Of a stretch of 64,000 nt of DNA, positions 52,262-61,361 are shown piece by piece. The stretch comes from Kineosporia babensis (GTDB lineage: Bacteria; Actinomycetota; Actinomycetes; Actinomycetales; Kineosporiaceae), in assembly GCF_021129305.1 (NCBI RefSeq), contig NZ_JAJOMB010000003.1:62001-126000 (forward strand), given 5' to 3'. The translations under genes were made by a program, and so were the position numbers. The notes below the pieces were generated by a model. It saw only the letters and a list, made by a program, of their open reading frames with translations. It was not told where the DNA came from and did not search any database. The number at the start of each line of letters is the position of its first letter. The stretch's first letter is position 1.

Positions 52262-53860
52262 ATGAAGCAGATGCGTCGAAAAGTAGCTGTGGCAATGCGT
52301 TCGGTGAGGACGGTGAGCCGGCTCCGGCTGGCCTTCGAGGTCGGTCTGGTCCTGGTCTTCGGGACCGGGTCCATCGCCGTGGCGCTGCGCTTCACCGACA
52401 ACCTCCTCGGAGGCAACCCGCAGACGGCGCTCGGGTTCGCGGTGCTCGCGTTCCTGGCCTGGGCCGTCGTGCTGCCGCTGAGGCTGGTCCGCCCGTTGAC
52501 CGCCCTGGTTCTGGGCGGCCTGCTGAGCATCCCGCTGGGTAGTACGGGCCTGGTCATGATCCCGTTGAGCGCCGCGGTCGGGTACCGCGTCCGCCGCAAG
52601 GTGCCACTCGCCCTGGCCTACCTGGCTGTCTTTGCCTGCGGCATCACCGGAGTCGGCCTGAGTGGGGGCCTCTCCTGGCTGACCGTGTTCCTGTTCGCCC
52701 TGGCCCAGTTCAGCGCCTACGTCGTCCTGCCGGGCACCGTGGGAGCCATGGCTGCGCAGCGTCGCCTGCTGGTGATGACCATGCACCAGCGCAACGTCGA
52801 ACTGCACGCCGAACGCCAGGCCATCGAGGGGCAGGCCCAGGCCCGCGAGCGCAACCGGATCGCCGCGGAGCTGCACGACTCGCTCGGCCACCGGCTCACC
52901 CTGCTCTCGCTCTACACCGGCGGGCTGGCCCAGGCGCCGGAACTGGCGGCGCTGAGCCCGGAACGCCGGCAGGCCCTGGACCTGGTGCGTGACACCTCGG
53001 GCCAGGCGATGGGTGAGCTCCGCCAGATCCTGAAGATCCTCCACCAGGACGCCTCGGACGATGCCGGTGGGCGTTCGCTCGCGGAGGTCGAGGAGACGGT
53101 GGCCTCGGCCCGGGCGACCGGGACCCAGGTCGAGCTGGTCCGGGCCGGAGAGCCTCGGCCGTTGCCTCTGCTCGCCGAGCACGCCGCCTATCGCGTGGTG
53201 CAGGAAGGGCTGACGAACGCCCTCAAGCACGCCGGTGGCGCACCGATCCGCGTGGAGGTGCGCTACGCGGAGGAAGAACTCTTCGTCGAGGTCCGCAACG
53301 GTCCCGGCCGTCCGTACGCGGGGCAGAGCTCCGGGCAAGGGCTCGCCGGCCTGGCGGAACGAGTCCGCCTGGCCGGCGGCGTGCTGACCTCCGGTCCGGT
53401 GATCGACGCGTCTTCAGGCGGTGGGTTCCGGATCTCGGCCGTCCTGCCGTACAACGCCGAGATCCCGGATGCGCTCGCGCCGAAGACGGGCGACTTCCCG
53501 GAGGAGATCAAGCGCAATACCCGTCGTCAGCGACTCGGCGTCCTGACCGTGATCACTGCCGTGGTGCTCTCGCTGGGCTCGTGCGTCGGGGCGCTGGTGG
53601 TCCCGGATCCCGTCTCCTCGGACGATGTTGCAGCCGAGCTGGTTTCGGAACCGGTGTCGCAGCAGCAGTTCGATGAACTACGCATCGGCGAGGCGGCGAC
53701 CGGCCTGCCGGAGCCCTGGCACACCGAAGAATCCGGTGGAAAGGTCTGCAGCTACTACACCGCGGCCGCCGACGTGGAGTCGGATGACCCCTTGATCGAC
53801 GAGATCGACTTCGAATTCTGCTTCCTGGACGGGAAACTGGTGAGCAAGGACAAGCTCTGA
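52262..53860 (+). CDS. NarL-type histidine kinase with C-terminal exported domain
   Basis: A 532-residue sensor kinase. Five or six N-terminal helices (about 25-165) lead into a HisKA_3 dimerisation domain with phospho-acceptor His205 in ERNRIAAELHDSLGHRL and a HATPase domain with the N-box TNALKHA and GQGLAGLAERVRLAGG (about 300-400). Unusually, the protein continues through a further membrane helix (about 425-447) into an 85-residue extracytoplasmic domain with two cysteines (CSYY and FCFLDGKL), resembling a BamE/BLIP-like fold. No response-regulator gene is adjacent; a convergent hydrolase follows 7 bp away. Confidence 0.85.
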   Translation: MKQMRRKVAVAMRSVRTVSRLRLAFEVGLVLVFGTGSIAVALRFTDNLLGGNPQTALGFAVLAFLAWAVVLPLRLVRPLTALVLGGLLSIPLGSTGLVMIPLSAAVGYRVRRKVPLALAYLAVFACGITGVGLSGGLSWLTVFLFALAQFSAYVVLPGTVGAMAAQRRLLVMTMHQRNVELHAERQAIEGQAQARERNRIAAELHDSLGHRLTLLSLYTGGLAQAPELAALSPERRQALDLVRDTSGQAMGELRQILKILHQDASDDAGGRSLAEVEETVASARATGTQVELVRAGEPRPLPLLAEHAAYRVVQEGLTNALKHAGGAPIRVEVRYAEEELFVEVRNGPGRPYAGQSSGQGLAGLAERVRLAGGVLTSGPVIDASSGGGFRISAVLPYNAEIPDALAPKTGDFPEEIKRNTRRQRLGVLTVITAVVLSLGSCVGALVVPDPVSSDDVAAELVSEPVSQQQFDELRIGEAATGLPEPWHTEESGGKVCSYYTAAADVESDDPLIDEIDFEFCFLDGKLVSKDKL

Positions 53861-53867
53861 ACGACGG

Positions 53868-55373
53868 TCAGTCGCTCGGGCAGGCGACGTCCTTGGCCGG
53901 CAACTTCCCGCTGATCAGATACGACGTGGTCACGTTGGAGGCACAGGCGTTCCGGCCGAGCACGTACACGCCGTGACCGCTGCCGTCCACCGTGACCAGC
54001 CGGGAGCGCTGCCCGAACTTCTCCCGCAGCAGTTGCCCGCCCGCGAGCGGGGTGACCGGGTCGTGCTGGTTCTGCAGGATCAGGATGTTGGCCGGGCCCT
54101 CGTCGTTGATCGCCACCGGTTCCTTCTCCGGACCGAGCTCCCAGTAGGCGCAGGGCAGGATGTTGGCGCTGGCCGGGCCGAACAGCGGGTACCGCTCGCG
54201 ATCCTCGGCCACGGCCTGCTGGTAGGCCTTGACGTTGCTCGGCCATTCGCTGTCGTTACAGGTCACCGCGAGGAACACGGTGAGCGCGTTGTCCAGCGGA
54301 TTGGCGTCCGCCGCAACCTGCGCAGCCGGGGCCGCCGTACCGGGATCAAGCAACGACTGCCAGTACTGCGCCCGCGAGCCGTAGGAGAGCGGGCTGTAGG
54401 CGCCCACGAACACGTAGTGGCGGAACAGGGCGCCGTTGGTCCCGTCCGGAGCCGGGGTCTCGTCCAGCCGCTCGGCCGTGCTGACGAAGTTCTCGCGCAC
54501 TTCCTGCGGGGTACTGCCCAGGCCGTAGGCCCCGTCCCGGGCCGCGACCCAGGCCGCGAAGTCCCCGAAGGTTTCCTCGAAGCCCAGTCCGTACCGGCGC
54601 ATGCCTTCCTGGTTCAGGTGGGTGTCGCCGACGTTGCTGTCCAGCACGATCCGGTCGGAGCGCTGCGGGAACATCGAGGCGTACGCCGCTCCGAGGGCCG
54701 AGCCGTACGAGGCCCCGTAGAAGCTGGTCTTCTTCTCCCCCAGCGCGATCCGGATCTGGTCCAGGTCACGCGCCATGTTCTCGGTCGTCAGCTGCTTGAG
54801 CGCCGCCGCGTCCGGGCTATTGGCGCAGGTCTGGGCCGCGGCCTTGACCACCTTCGCCCGCTGCGCGACCGCGGCCTCGTCCACCGCGAACGGAGGGATG
54901 TTGCCGTTGTACGGGTCGTCCGCCTTGAACCCGCACTTCACCGGCGAGGAGAAGCCGACGCCCCGGGTGTCCATGCCGATCAGGTCGTAGGCGTCCATGA
55001 CGCTGGCCGGCAGCCCCTGCTCGACCATCAGCGCGGCCTGCCCCAGCCCCGTGCCACCCGGACCGCCCGGGTTGAACAGCATGATCCCGCGCCGCTTCTC
55101 CGGCTTGGTGCTGGCGATCCGGGAGAGCGTGAGCTCGATCTTCTTGCCCTTGGGCTTGCTGTAGTCCAGCGGCACCTTCACCGTGGCGCACTGCACCAGC
55201 GGCATCTGCGTCGGCGGGATGTCCGTCCCCTCCGGGCATCCCGCCCACTTGACCTTCGCGGCCGTCTGGGCCACCGGCTGAGCCTCACGAACCGACCCGG
55301 TGTCTCCCGGCATCACGATCGCACCTGCGAGTAGTCCGGCCGAAACCGCCAGACCTGCGCCTCTTCCCACCAA
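53868..55373 (-). CDS. Secreted tripeptidyl-aminopeptidase-like alpha/beta hydrolase
   Basis: A 501-residue exported serine hydrolase of the Streptomyces TAP/SlpD group. The TTG start gives VGRGAGLAVSAGLLAGAIV as signal peptide and has AAAGGAGG 7 nt upstream; an ATG 16 codons earlier lacks this. The oxyanion stretch is LFNPGGPGGTG, the nucleophile Ser is in FYGASYGSALG, Asp is in NQHDPVTP and His in GSGHGVYV, within the C-terminal TAP-like domain. Such enzymes trim N-terminal tripeptides or act on esters outside the cell. Confidence 0.9.
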   Translation of the reverse strand: MVGRGAGLAVSAGLLAGAIVMPGDTGSVREAQPVAQTAAKVKWAGCPEGTDIPPTQMPLVQCATVKVPLDYSKPKGKKIELTLSRIASTKPEKRRGIMLFNPGGPGGTGLGQAALMVEQGLPASVMDAYDLIGMDTRGVGFSSPVKCGFKADDPYNGNIPPFAVDEAAVAQRAKVVKAAAQTCANSPDAAALKQLTTENMARDLDQIRIALGEKKTSFYGASYGSALGAAYASMFPQRSDRIVLDSNVGDTHLNQEGMRRYGLGFEETFGDFAAWVAARDGAYGLGSTPQEVRENFVSTAERLDETPAPDGTNGALFRHYVFVGAYSPLSYGSRAQYWQSLLDPGTAAPAAQVAADANPLDNALTVFLAVTCNDSEWPSNVKAYQQAVAEDRERYPLFGPASANILPCAYWELGPEKEPVAINDEGPANILILQNQHDPVTPLAGGQLLREKFGQRSRLVTVDGSGHGVYVLGRNACASNVTTSYLISGKLPAKDVACPSD

Positions 55374-55446
55374 CGTCCAGCCTCCTTTGGATGCACTCCT
55401 CGGGCAGATGAGCACATCCATCAGAAACCCTGCCGTCGGGGCATGG

Positions 55447-56817
55447 TCAAACCGACGAACCGTCCAGCAGCAGTCCGTCCTGCTCCGGGCCGGGGAAGAC
55501 CAGTTCGGTGAGCACGACCTCGCCGTGCCCGGCGATCACCTCGATACAGCAGCGGTCCACCACCACATCCAGCTGCAGTTCACCGTTCTCGAGCGCCACC
55601 GGTACCCGCCGCGCCACCATGAACGCAGGATCAGCGAGCGTTCCGCTGCGGCTGCGGTCGACGTAGAGACAGCCGTCCTGGTAGCCGATCCTGGTTCCGT
55701 CGCCGTCCGCGCTCGCGTGCACGAGAAGCGAAGCCCCGGGCTGCAGGCGGGTCTGCAACCGGTAGGCGAGTGGGACGGTGATCCGTTGCCCCGACGCGGG
55801 AACCTCGACCGACGGCGTATCCAGCTCCCGCAGGAACCGGCTGGTCAGCCTCGGCACCCTGTCGAGCGTGACCAGGGCCAGTTCGCGGGGCAAGGTCTGG
55901 ATACCACGCCAAGGAGCGGTCGGCGCCAGGAAAGCGTGTCCCATCCAGCCCATCATCAGCCGACGCTCCGGGATGCCCGAGAAGGTGACGGCGGCGTAGT
56001 TGTCGTGCCCGAAGTCGCTGGTCCGGTACAGGTCGCCCGGGGGAATGCTGGCGTCCTCGGTGAACTTGGTCCCGTCGAAGTCGCCGAGCAGGTACACCTG
56101 GGCCGGGCCGCGGGTACACAGCGAGAGCACCCAGCGCGGCCGGCCCTCGTCGCCGTCCAGCGGCAGCGGGAACAGATCCGGGCACTCCCAGAACCCCGGC
56201 AGGTTCGGGCTGGTGAACGTGCTCAGCTCCGTCCAGTGCAGAAGGTCGTCCGAGCGGTTGATCACCAGCCGCGAGTCGTCGGCCTCGACCGTGACCATCA
56301 CCCAGTAGCCGCCCGGACGCTCGCCGAACCAGAAGACCTTGGGGTCGCGGTAGTCGTTGCGGCCCCGGTCGCTGACCGGGTTGTCCGGGTGCTGCTTCCA
56401 GGTCCGGCCGGCGTCGGTGCTGACCGCGATGGACTGGGCCTGGCGGGTGCCGTACTGCGGGTGGTCACGGTACTGGCTCGTGTAGAACGCGATCAGCGGA
56501 CCATCGGATCCCTCGCCCAGGCCGGAGGTGTTGTCCTGGTCGTGCACGATCGAGCCGGAGAAGATCCACTCGTCCTCGCTGCAGCCGATCGCGATCTCGT
56601 GCTCGGTCCAGTGCTGAAGATCGGTGGACGTGGCGTGGCCCCAGCTGATCGACCCCCACTCGTCGCCGGTGGCGTTGTACTGGAAGAAGAGGTGGTACAC
56701 CCCGTCGTGCCGGATCAGGCCGTTCGGATCGTTCATCCAGTTCTTCTGTGGGGTGAAGTGAACCAGAGGACGCCATTGCTCAGTTGGTTCGCGACGGCTC
56801 ACGATGCGCTCCCACAA
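55447..56817 (-). CDS. GH32 beta-fructofuranosidase
   Basis: A 456-residue sucrose/levan-type hydrolase. The nucleophile Asp is in WMNDPNG (about residue 29), the transition-state stabiliser in YRDPKVF and the acid/base Glu in FWECPDLF, giving the five-bladed propeller; the rest is the beta-sandwich. No signal peptide is present, so it should hydrolyse imported sucrose or fructo-oligosaccharide. No transporter or LacI gene accompanies it. Confidence 0.93.
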   Translation of the reverse strand: MWERIVSRREPTEQWRPLVHFTPQKNWMNDPNGLIRHDGVYHLFFQYNATGDEWGSISWGHATSTDLQHWTEHEIAIGCSEDEWIFSGSIVHDQDNTSGLGEGSDGPLIAFYTSQYRDHPQYGTRQAQSIAVSTDAGRTWKQHPDNPVSDRGRNDYRDPKVFWFGERPGGYWVMVTVEADDSRLVINRSDDLLHWTELSTFTSPNLPGFWECPDLFPLPLDGDEGRPRWVLSLCTRGPAQVYLLGDFDGTKFTEDASIPPGDLYRTSDFGHDNYAAVTFSGIPERRLMMGWMGHAFLAPTAPWRGIQTLPRELALVTLDRVPRLTSRFLRELDTPSVEVPASGQRITVPLAYRLQTRLQPGASLLVHASADGDGTRIGYQDGCLYVDRSRSGTLADPAFMVARRVPVALENGELQLDVVVDRCCIEVIAGHGEVVLTELVFPGPEQDGLLLDGSSV

Positions 56818-56839
56818 GTTGCGTGCCGAACAGGTCTCC

Positions 56840-57358
56840 TCAGACCGGGCGCCCGGACGACTCGCCGCTGCTCTCCAGAGCGAAGGTCCGGAACGACGAG
56901 TGTGAGCTGTTGGTCAGATAGTTACCGTAGACGGGTGCCTCGCTGACGAAGAAATCCCACACCTCCTCGTGCTCGGCGTCTTTCAGCATCCGCGCCCGCA
57001 CCGGGATCACCTGGTTGCCGAAGGTGACGACGGCGTCGGGGTGAGCCAGCAGATTTTCCGCCCAGGCGGCCGGCTGCGGACGCCCGAAGTTCGATGCGAC
57101 AACCGCGAAAACACCGTCACCATGCGGTTTGAAGAACAGGGGCGTGGTGCGCGGTTGGCCGGTGCGGCGGCCGGTGGTGGTCAGCAGCAACGTCCCGGCG
57201 CCGGTCGTCCCGCCCATGCTGTACCGCCCCTTGCTCCGGGCCAGGAGGTACCGGTCGACCGGGACCATCACCTGGCGCATGAAGGTGACGAACCACGGCC
57301 GCGGAGCCAGGCGGATCATCGTGGCCCGCACAAGTCCCTGAACTCGTTCCCGGATCAT
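56840..57358 (-). CDS. Deazaflavin (F420)-dependent nitroreductase-family protein
   Basis: A 172-residue DDN-family split-barrel protein. Family features are the GTLLLTTTGRRTGQPRTTPLFF core and AAWAENLLAHPDAVVTFGNQVIPVRA. The ATG at MIRERVQG has GGGAG 6 nt upstream. The N-terminal amphipathic segment (RATMIRLAPRPWFVTFMRQ) could sit on the membrane, as in mycobacterial Ddn. It is 43 bp downstream of a TetR gene on the same strand and is probably co-regulated with the FAD monooxygenase. Confidence 0.88.
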   Translation of the reverse strand: MIRERVQGLVRATMIRLAPRPWFVTFMRQVMVPVDRYLLARSKGRYSMGGTTGAGTLLLTTTGRRTGQPRTTPLFFKPHGDGVFAVVASNFGRPQPAAWAENLLAHPDAVVTFGNQVIPVRARMLKDAEHEEVWDFFVSEAPVYGNYLTNSSHSSFRTFALESSGESSGRPV

Positions 57359-57401
57359 GCTGCTCCCCCGTAACCCTCGGCACATCGACGGATCAGGCCG
57401 A

Positions 57402-58016
57402 TCAGGACACCGTAAGCCCCAGCAGCCCGCCATGAACGAAGGCCGCCAGGGCGTCCGTCATCGCGTCCTCGGAAAGGTCCTGGCGTACGGCCGGATTCCA
57501 CCAGGTGGAGGCGAACGACCACATCAGGCCGGTCATCAGCGAGGCCGCGAGCACCGGATCGACGCTCAGTTCCAGCTGGGCCAGGTGCCCGGCCAGGTGC
57601 TCCAGGTCCGGCTCGAACATCTCCTGCTGCCGCCGGGCGAAGGTCTCGTCCACGATGGCGGCCTGCTGCAGCGCGATCATCACGGTGCGGTGCTCGCGGA
57701 AGGACCGCACGAAGGTGGCGACGTGCCAGCGGACCGCGTCCCGCTCCCGGAAGTCGTCCGGATGCGACGGCCCGGCGGCGGTGACCGTGGCGTCGCTCTC
57801 GGCCAGCAGGCTGCTCAGCAGCGCCTCGAGCAGCTTCTCCTTGCTGGCGAAGTGCTTGTAGAACGACCCGGTGGCCCGGCCGGCCTCGGCCGTGATGTCG
57901 GTGATCTTGGTGTTCAGGTAGCCCTTGCGCTCGAACACCCGGATCGCCGCGGCCTGCAGTTCGGCCTCGGTCTGGGCGGCCTGCTGCCTGCGCATGCCGC
58001 GGTTGGGTCCACTCAC
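57402..58016 (-). CDS. TetR-family regulator of the FAD monooxygenase
   Basis: A 204-residue regulator with helix-turn-helix AAAIRVFERKGYLNTKITDITAEAGRATGSFYKHFASKEKL in its first 60 residues. I use the GTG at SGPNRG; an ATG ten codons upstream and one seven codons downstream are alternatives. It is divergent from the monooxygenase gene, whose promoter carries a long imperfect palindrome, and it is followed by the F420-type reductase. Confidence 0.87.
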   Translation of the reverse strand: MSGPNRGMRRQQAAQTEAELQAAAIRVFERKGYLNTKITDITAEAGRATGSFYKHFASKEKLLEALLSSLLAESDATVTAAGPSHPDDFRERDAVRWHVATFVRSFREHRTVMIALQQAAIVDETFARRQQEMFEPDLEHLAGHLAQLELSVDPVLAASLMTGLMWSFASTWWNPAVRQDLSEDAMTDALAAFVHGGLLGLTVS

Positions 58017-58036
58017 CCTGCTGCCCACCTTCGCTC

Positions 58037-58066
58037 TTGACCCCAACCTACCAGCCGACCTATGGT
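58037..58066 (+). promoter_or_regulatory. Leaderless promoter TTGACC-18-TATGGT
   Basis: A near-consensus primary-sigma promoter. TATGGT ends only 6 nt before the ATG of the monooxygenase gene, so transcription should begin at or next to the start codon. No ribosome site is present, consistent with a leaderless mRNA. Confidence 0.7.
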
Positions 58067-58096
58067 GAATTTATGTTCACTGAATCTAAGTTCACC
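58064..58096. promoter_or_regulatory. 33-bp imperfect palindrome over the start codon
   Basis: GGTGAA at the left end and TTCACC at the right bound a dyad with 13 of 16 positions matched per arm, including an inner GTTCA element. It covers the -10 box end, the predicted start site and the first eight codons of the monooxygenase gene, an ideal site for repression by the divergent TetR protein. Confidence 0.7.
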
Positions 58097-59458
58097 TTAA
58101 TCGTCGGGGCCGGGCCGACCGGGCTGACGCTGGCCCGCCAGCTGCAGCGCCACGGCGTTCCGTTCCGGATCATCGAGCAGTCCCCCACCCCGTTCGAGGG
58201 CTCGCGGGGCAAGGGCCTGCAGCCCCGGACCCTTGAGGTGCTCGACGATCTGGGCGTGCTCGAGGAGTTTCTGGCCTCGGGCGGCCCCTACCCGAGCATG
58301 CTGATCCACCTGCCCGACGGCGGCACGATGCCCCGGCCGATGGGCGAGGTCCGGGAGCCGTCCGCGACCGTTCCCCACCCGAACCCGCTGATGCTGCCGC
58401 AGTGGCGGACCGGCGAGATCCTGGCCCAGGGTGTCCCGGTGGAATACGGCGTCGGCCTGGATGAACTGACTCAGGACGAGTCCGGCGTGCACCTGAAGCT
58501 GGACAACGGCGAAGAGTTCACCGCACGGTACGTCGTGGGCGCGGACGGCGGCAAGAGCACAGTGCGCCGCGCGATCGGCGTGGCCTTCGAGGGCGAGACC
58601 CAGGAGAGCGAGCAGCTGTTCATCGCCGATGTGAAGCTGACCGGACTGGACCGCGACAACTGGCACATCTGGCTGGGCCCGGACGGCCGCTCCATCGGCC
58701 TGGCGGTGTGCCCACTGGCCGGCACCGACGACTTCCAGCTGGTCTCGCCCGAAACGGATTCTTCGGTGGAGCAACTGCTTTCCGATGCCGACCCGTCCAT
58801 CGGTCTTCAGCACGTCGGCTGGACCTCTCGCTGGCGCGCGAACGTCCGGATGGCGCAGCGTTTCCGGGTGGGCAACATCTTCCTCGCCGGCGACGCTGCC
58901 CACGTCCACCCGCCCACCGGCGCGCAGGGACTGAACACCGGGGTCCAGGACGCCTACAACCTCGGCTGGAAGCTCGCGACCGGCGACGATGCCGTCCTGG
59001 ACACCTACGAGTCCGAACGACTTCCGGTGGCCGCGGCCGTCCTCGGGATCAGCACCAAGCTGTACCAGCGGGCGGTCGACAACCAGGAGGATGCCATGCG
59101 CCGGGACGACCCGGACCTGCAGCAACTGAACCTGAACTACCGGGAAAGCCCTCTGGCCGTGGAGCATCGGGCCGGGCCGGGCGTGCTTCAGGCCGGAGAC
59201 CGGGCACCGGACCACCCGCGAGGCGACGGCCGGGTCTTCGACCTGCTGCGTGGCCCGCACTTCACCCTGCTGGCCCTCGACTGGTCCGCCGACCTGCCCG
59301 ATCTCGGCATTCCGGCCTACCGCATCGACGAGGCGAGCGACGCCTACGACGGCCAGGGTCCACGCCTGTTCCTGGTCCGTCCGGACAACTACATCGGCTG
59401 TGCAGCAACCGATCCCGCCGACGTTGCCGCCTATCTCAAGAAGGCTTCAGCGGCCTAG
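58073..59458 (+). CDS. FAD-dependent aromatic monooxygenase
   Basis: A class A flavoprotein hydroxylase of 461 residues (PheA/TfdB/RdmE-like). It has the N-terminal GXGXXG FAD motif LIVGAGPTGLTLARQL, the DG motif YVVGADGGKSTVRRAIG and the GD motif NIFLAGDAAHVHPPTGAQGLNTGVQDAYNL. A shortened thioredoxin-like C-terminal domain (about 380-460) is present. It uses NAD(P)H and O2 to hydroxylate aromatic compounds. It is TetR-regulated as above. The last 12 bp overlap the convergent SDR gene. Confidence 0.9.
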   Translation: MFTESKFTLIVGAGPTGLTLARQLQRHGVPFRIIEQSPTPFEGSRGKGLQPRTLEVLDDLGVLEEFLASGGPYPSMLIHLPDGGTMPRPMGEVREPSATVPHPNPLMLPQWRTGEILAQGVPVEYGVGLDELTQDESGVHLKLDNGEEFTARYVVGADGGKSTVRRAIGVAFEGETQESEQLFIADVKLTGLDRDNWHIWLGPDGRSIGLAVCPLAGTDDFQLVSPETDSSVEQLLSDADPSIGLQHVGWTSRWRANVRMAQRFRVGNIFLAGDAAHVHPPTGAQGLNTGVQDAYNLGWKLATGDDAVLDTYESERLPVAAAVLGISTKLYQRAVDNQEDAMRRDDPDLQQLNLNYRESPLAVEHRAGPGVLQAGDRAPDHPRGDGRVFDLLRGPHFTLLALDWSADLPDLGIPAYRIDEASDAYDGQGPRLFLVRPDNYIGCAATDPADVAAYLKKASAA

Positions 59459-60343
59459 CAGCTCGGCCGTCGCCTCCCACAGGCGACGCTCCCGCGCCCG
59501 GTCCTGGGCCATCGGCTGCACCTCGGTAACTCGGTCCCGCACCACGAACGCTCCGTCGCGCAGATCGGACCAGCGTTCGTCCACGGCGACCGAAGCCAGC
59601 AGTGGCCCGGACTTTTCCGGGGTCGCCACACCGGGAATCCGACCGAGCGCACGTCCGATTGCCTGTACGGCCGGCGGAGCGCTCCGGCTCAGGGCACTAC
59701 CCGGCATCCAACCCGGTTCGTAGACGATGACGTTCACCCCGGCGGCAACCCTGCGCTGCAGTTCGTGGGCGTAGTAGAGAATCGCGAGCTTGGCATCCGA
59801 GTACGCGGTCATGCCGAGATGACCCTCTGCGGCAGCCGGTTCGGCCAGTTCGATCGGATCCCGCCACTGGGCCGGTGGCACCTTCAGCAGCCGCCGCCAG
59901 AAGTTGGCGTAGTACGTGTTCGAGCCGAGCAGAACAATTCTGGACGAGGTGGCCAGCGTTGCGGTCAAGTCACCGATGAGTTGGGCGTGGGCCAGGTAGT
60001 TGACCGCGAAGGTCAGCTCGTGACCGTCCACCGAGGCCCGGCGGGTGTCGGGCGAGACGAATCCGGCGTTGGCGATCAGAGCTACCAATGGACGGACGTC
60101 CCCGGCCTCCACAAGATCCCGAACGGTGGATGCCGCGGCCCGGACGTCGGAAAGGTCGGCCAGGTCGCACCCGATCGCGTGCGCCTGGGCCCCACGCCGA
60201 CGCACCTGCTCGGCCACCTCGTCCAGAGCGGTTCCTGCTCGCCCGAGGAGCACCACGTCGCGGACCTGCGGATGCTCGGCCAAGGCGAGAGCGGCCACCC
60301 GGCCGAGGCTGCGGGTGGGGCCGGTGATGAGCGCTGTTGTCAT
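59447..60343 (-). CDS. Short-chain dehydrogenase/reductase
   Basis: A 298-residue Rossmann NAD(P)-dependent oxidoreductase of the protochlorophyllide-reductase-like SDR branch. The nucleotide motif is TGPTRSLGR (TGxxxxxGx), NAG is in IANAGFV, and the catalytic Tyr-x3-Lys is AYSDAKLAI with the Ser in LLGSNTYY. The extended C-terminal region suggests a larger hydrophobic substrate. It is divergent from an XRE regulator. Confidence 0.9.
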   Translation of the reverse strand: MTTALITGPTRSLGRVAALALAEHPQVRDVVLLGRAGTALDEVAEQVRRRGAQAHAIGCDLADLSDVRAAASTVRDLVEAGDVRPLVALIANAGFVSPDTRRASVDGHELTFAVNYLAHAQLIGDLTATLATSSRIVLLGSNTYYANFWRRLLKVPPAQWRDPIELAEPAAAEGHLGMTAYSDAKLAILYYAHELQRRVAAGVNVIVYEPGWMPGSALSRSAPPAVQAIGRALGRIPGVATPEKSGPLLASVAVDERWSDLRDGAFVVRDRVTEVQPMAQDRARERRLWEATAELLGR

Positions 60344-60440
60344 GTCCGCCAGCCTGGCCCGGTCGGCGCTGCTCAGGCAGTCGCCAGGTTGTCGTAGGAC
60401 CAGCAGGGCCAGGATCTCGCGGCCTGGTCCGGGCAGACTG

Positions 60441-61289
60441 GTGCTGGTGGAGACTTGGGAATTCGGTCAGGCCCTGCGCCGGCGGCGGGACGAGGTGGCG
60501 CCGGAGGCGGTCGGCCTGCCGGTGGGCCGTCGGCGCCGGGCGACCGGGCTGCGGCGTGAGGAACTGGCCCAGCTGGCCGGGATCTCCGCGGACTACCTGA
60601 CCCGCCTCGAACAGGGCCGGGCCACCACTCCCTCGGCGCAGGTGGTGGAGGCCCTGGCCCGGGCCCTGCGGCTGCCCGACCGCGACCGGGCGCTGCTGTA
60701 CGAGCTGGCCGGGCTGACCGTGCCCGGGCCGGAGGTGGTGCCGACCCGGCTGGCCCCGAGCATCCAGCGGATGCTCGACCGGCTGGACCACACCCCGGTC
60801 GTGGTCTACGACGCAACCTGGACCCTGGTCCTGGCCAACCGCGCCTACGACGCGCTGATGGGCGACACGACCGGCTGGCAGGGCCTGGAGCGCAACGCGA
60901 TCTGGCGCCACCTCAACGGCCGCCGCAACCGGGTCGTGCACTCACCGCAAGAGTTCGCCCGGCACGTGGCCCTCCTCGTCGCCGACCTTCGGCTGACCGC
61001 GGCCCGCTACCCCACCGACCGAGCACTGCGGCAGCTGATCGATCATCTGCACGAATCCCCGGGCTTCACCGCGCTGTGGGACTCCCCCGCACTCCCGGCC
61101 CCGGAACGGGCCCGGCACAAGACGATCGCCCACCCAGCCGTGGGCCCGATCACGCTCGACTGCGACGTCCTGCTCCTGGCCCTCGACGACCTGCGGATCA
61201 GCGTGTACACCGCCGAACCCGGCACCCCCGACGCCGAGCGCCTCGCCCTGGCCCTGGTCCTCGGCACCCAGGACCTCGTCGACTCGTGA
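60441..61289 (+). CDS. XRE regulator with MmyB-like ligand domain
   Basis: A 282-residue regulator: helix-turn-helix TGLRREELAQLAGISADYLTRLEQGR (about 33-58) followed by the PAS-like MmyB ligand-binding domain (about 100-275), with TPVVVYDATWTLVLANRAYDALMG. I chose the GTG beginning LVETWEFGQ; the upstream open frame is antisense of the SDR gene. Family members typically control an adjacent divergent SDR, and that arrangement holds here. Confidence 0.87.
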   Translation: MLVETWEFGQALRRRRDEVAPEAVGLPVGRRRRATGLRREELAQLAGISADYLTRLEQGRATTPSAQVVEALARALRLPDRDRALLYELAGLTVPGPEVVPTRLAPSIQRMLDRLDHTPVVVYDATWTLVLANRAYDALMGDTTGWQGLERNAIWRHLNGRRNRVVHSPQEFARHVALLVADLRLTAARYPTDRALRQLIDHLHESPGFTALWDSPALPAPERARHKTIAHPAVGPITLDCDVLLLALDDLRISVYTAEPGTPDAERLALALVLGTQDLVDS

Positions 61290-61321
61290 ACTCGTAACAC
61301 GGCCACAACAAAGGAGGCCTA

Positions 61322-61348
61322 TGGTCTGGTGGTCAGACCACCTGACCA
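61322..61348. promoter_or_regulatory. 27-bp GntR-like palindrome before the ligase operon
   Basis: A perfect 15-bp core GGTGGTCAGACCACC (61328-61342) is extended by TGGTCT and TGACCA arms with five of six pairs matched. TGGTCAGACCA resembles the operator type of FadR-like GntR regulators. It ends 13 bp before the GTG of the ligase gene, over the ribosome-site region (AGGAG at 61351). No GntR gene is within the window. Confidence 0.65.
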
Positions 61349-61361
61349 CTAGGAGCTCGCC

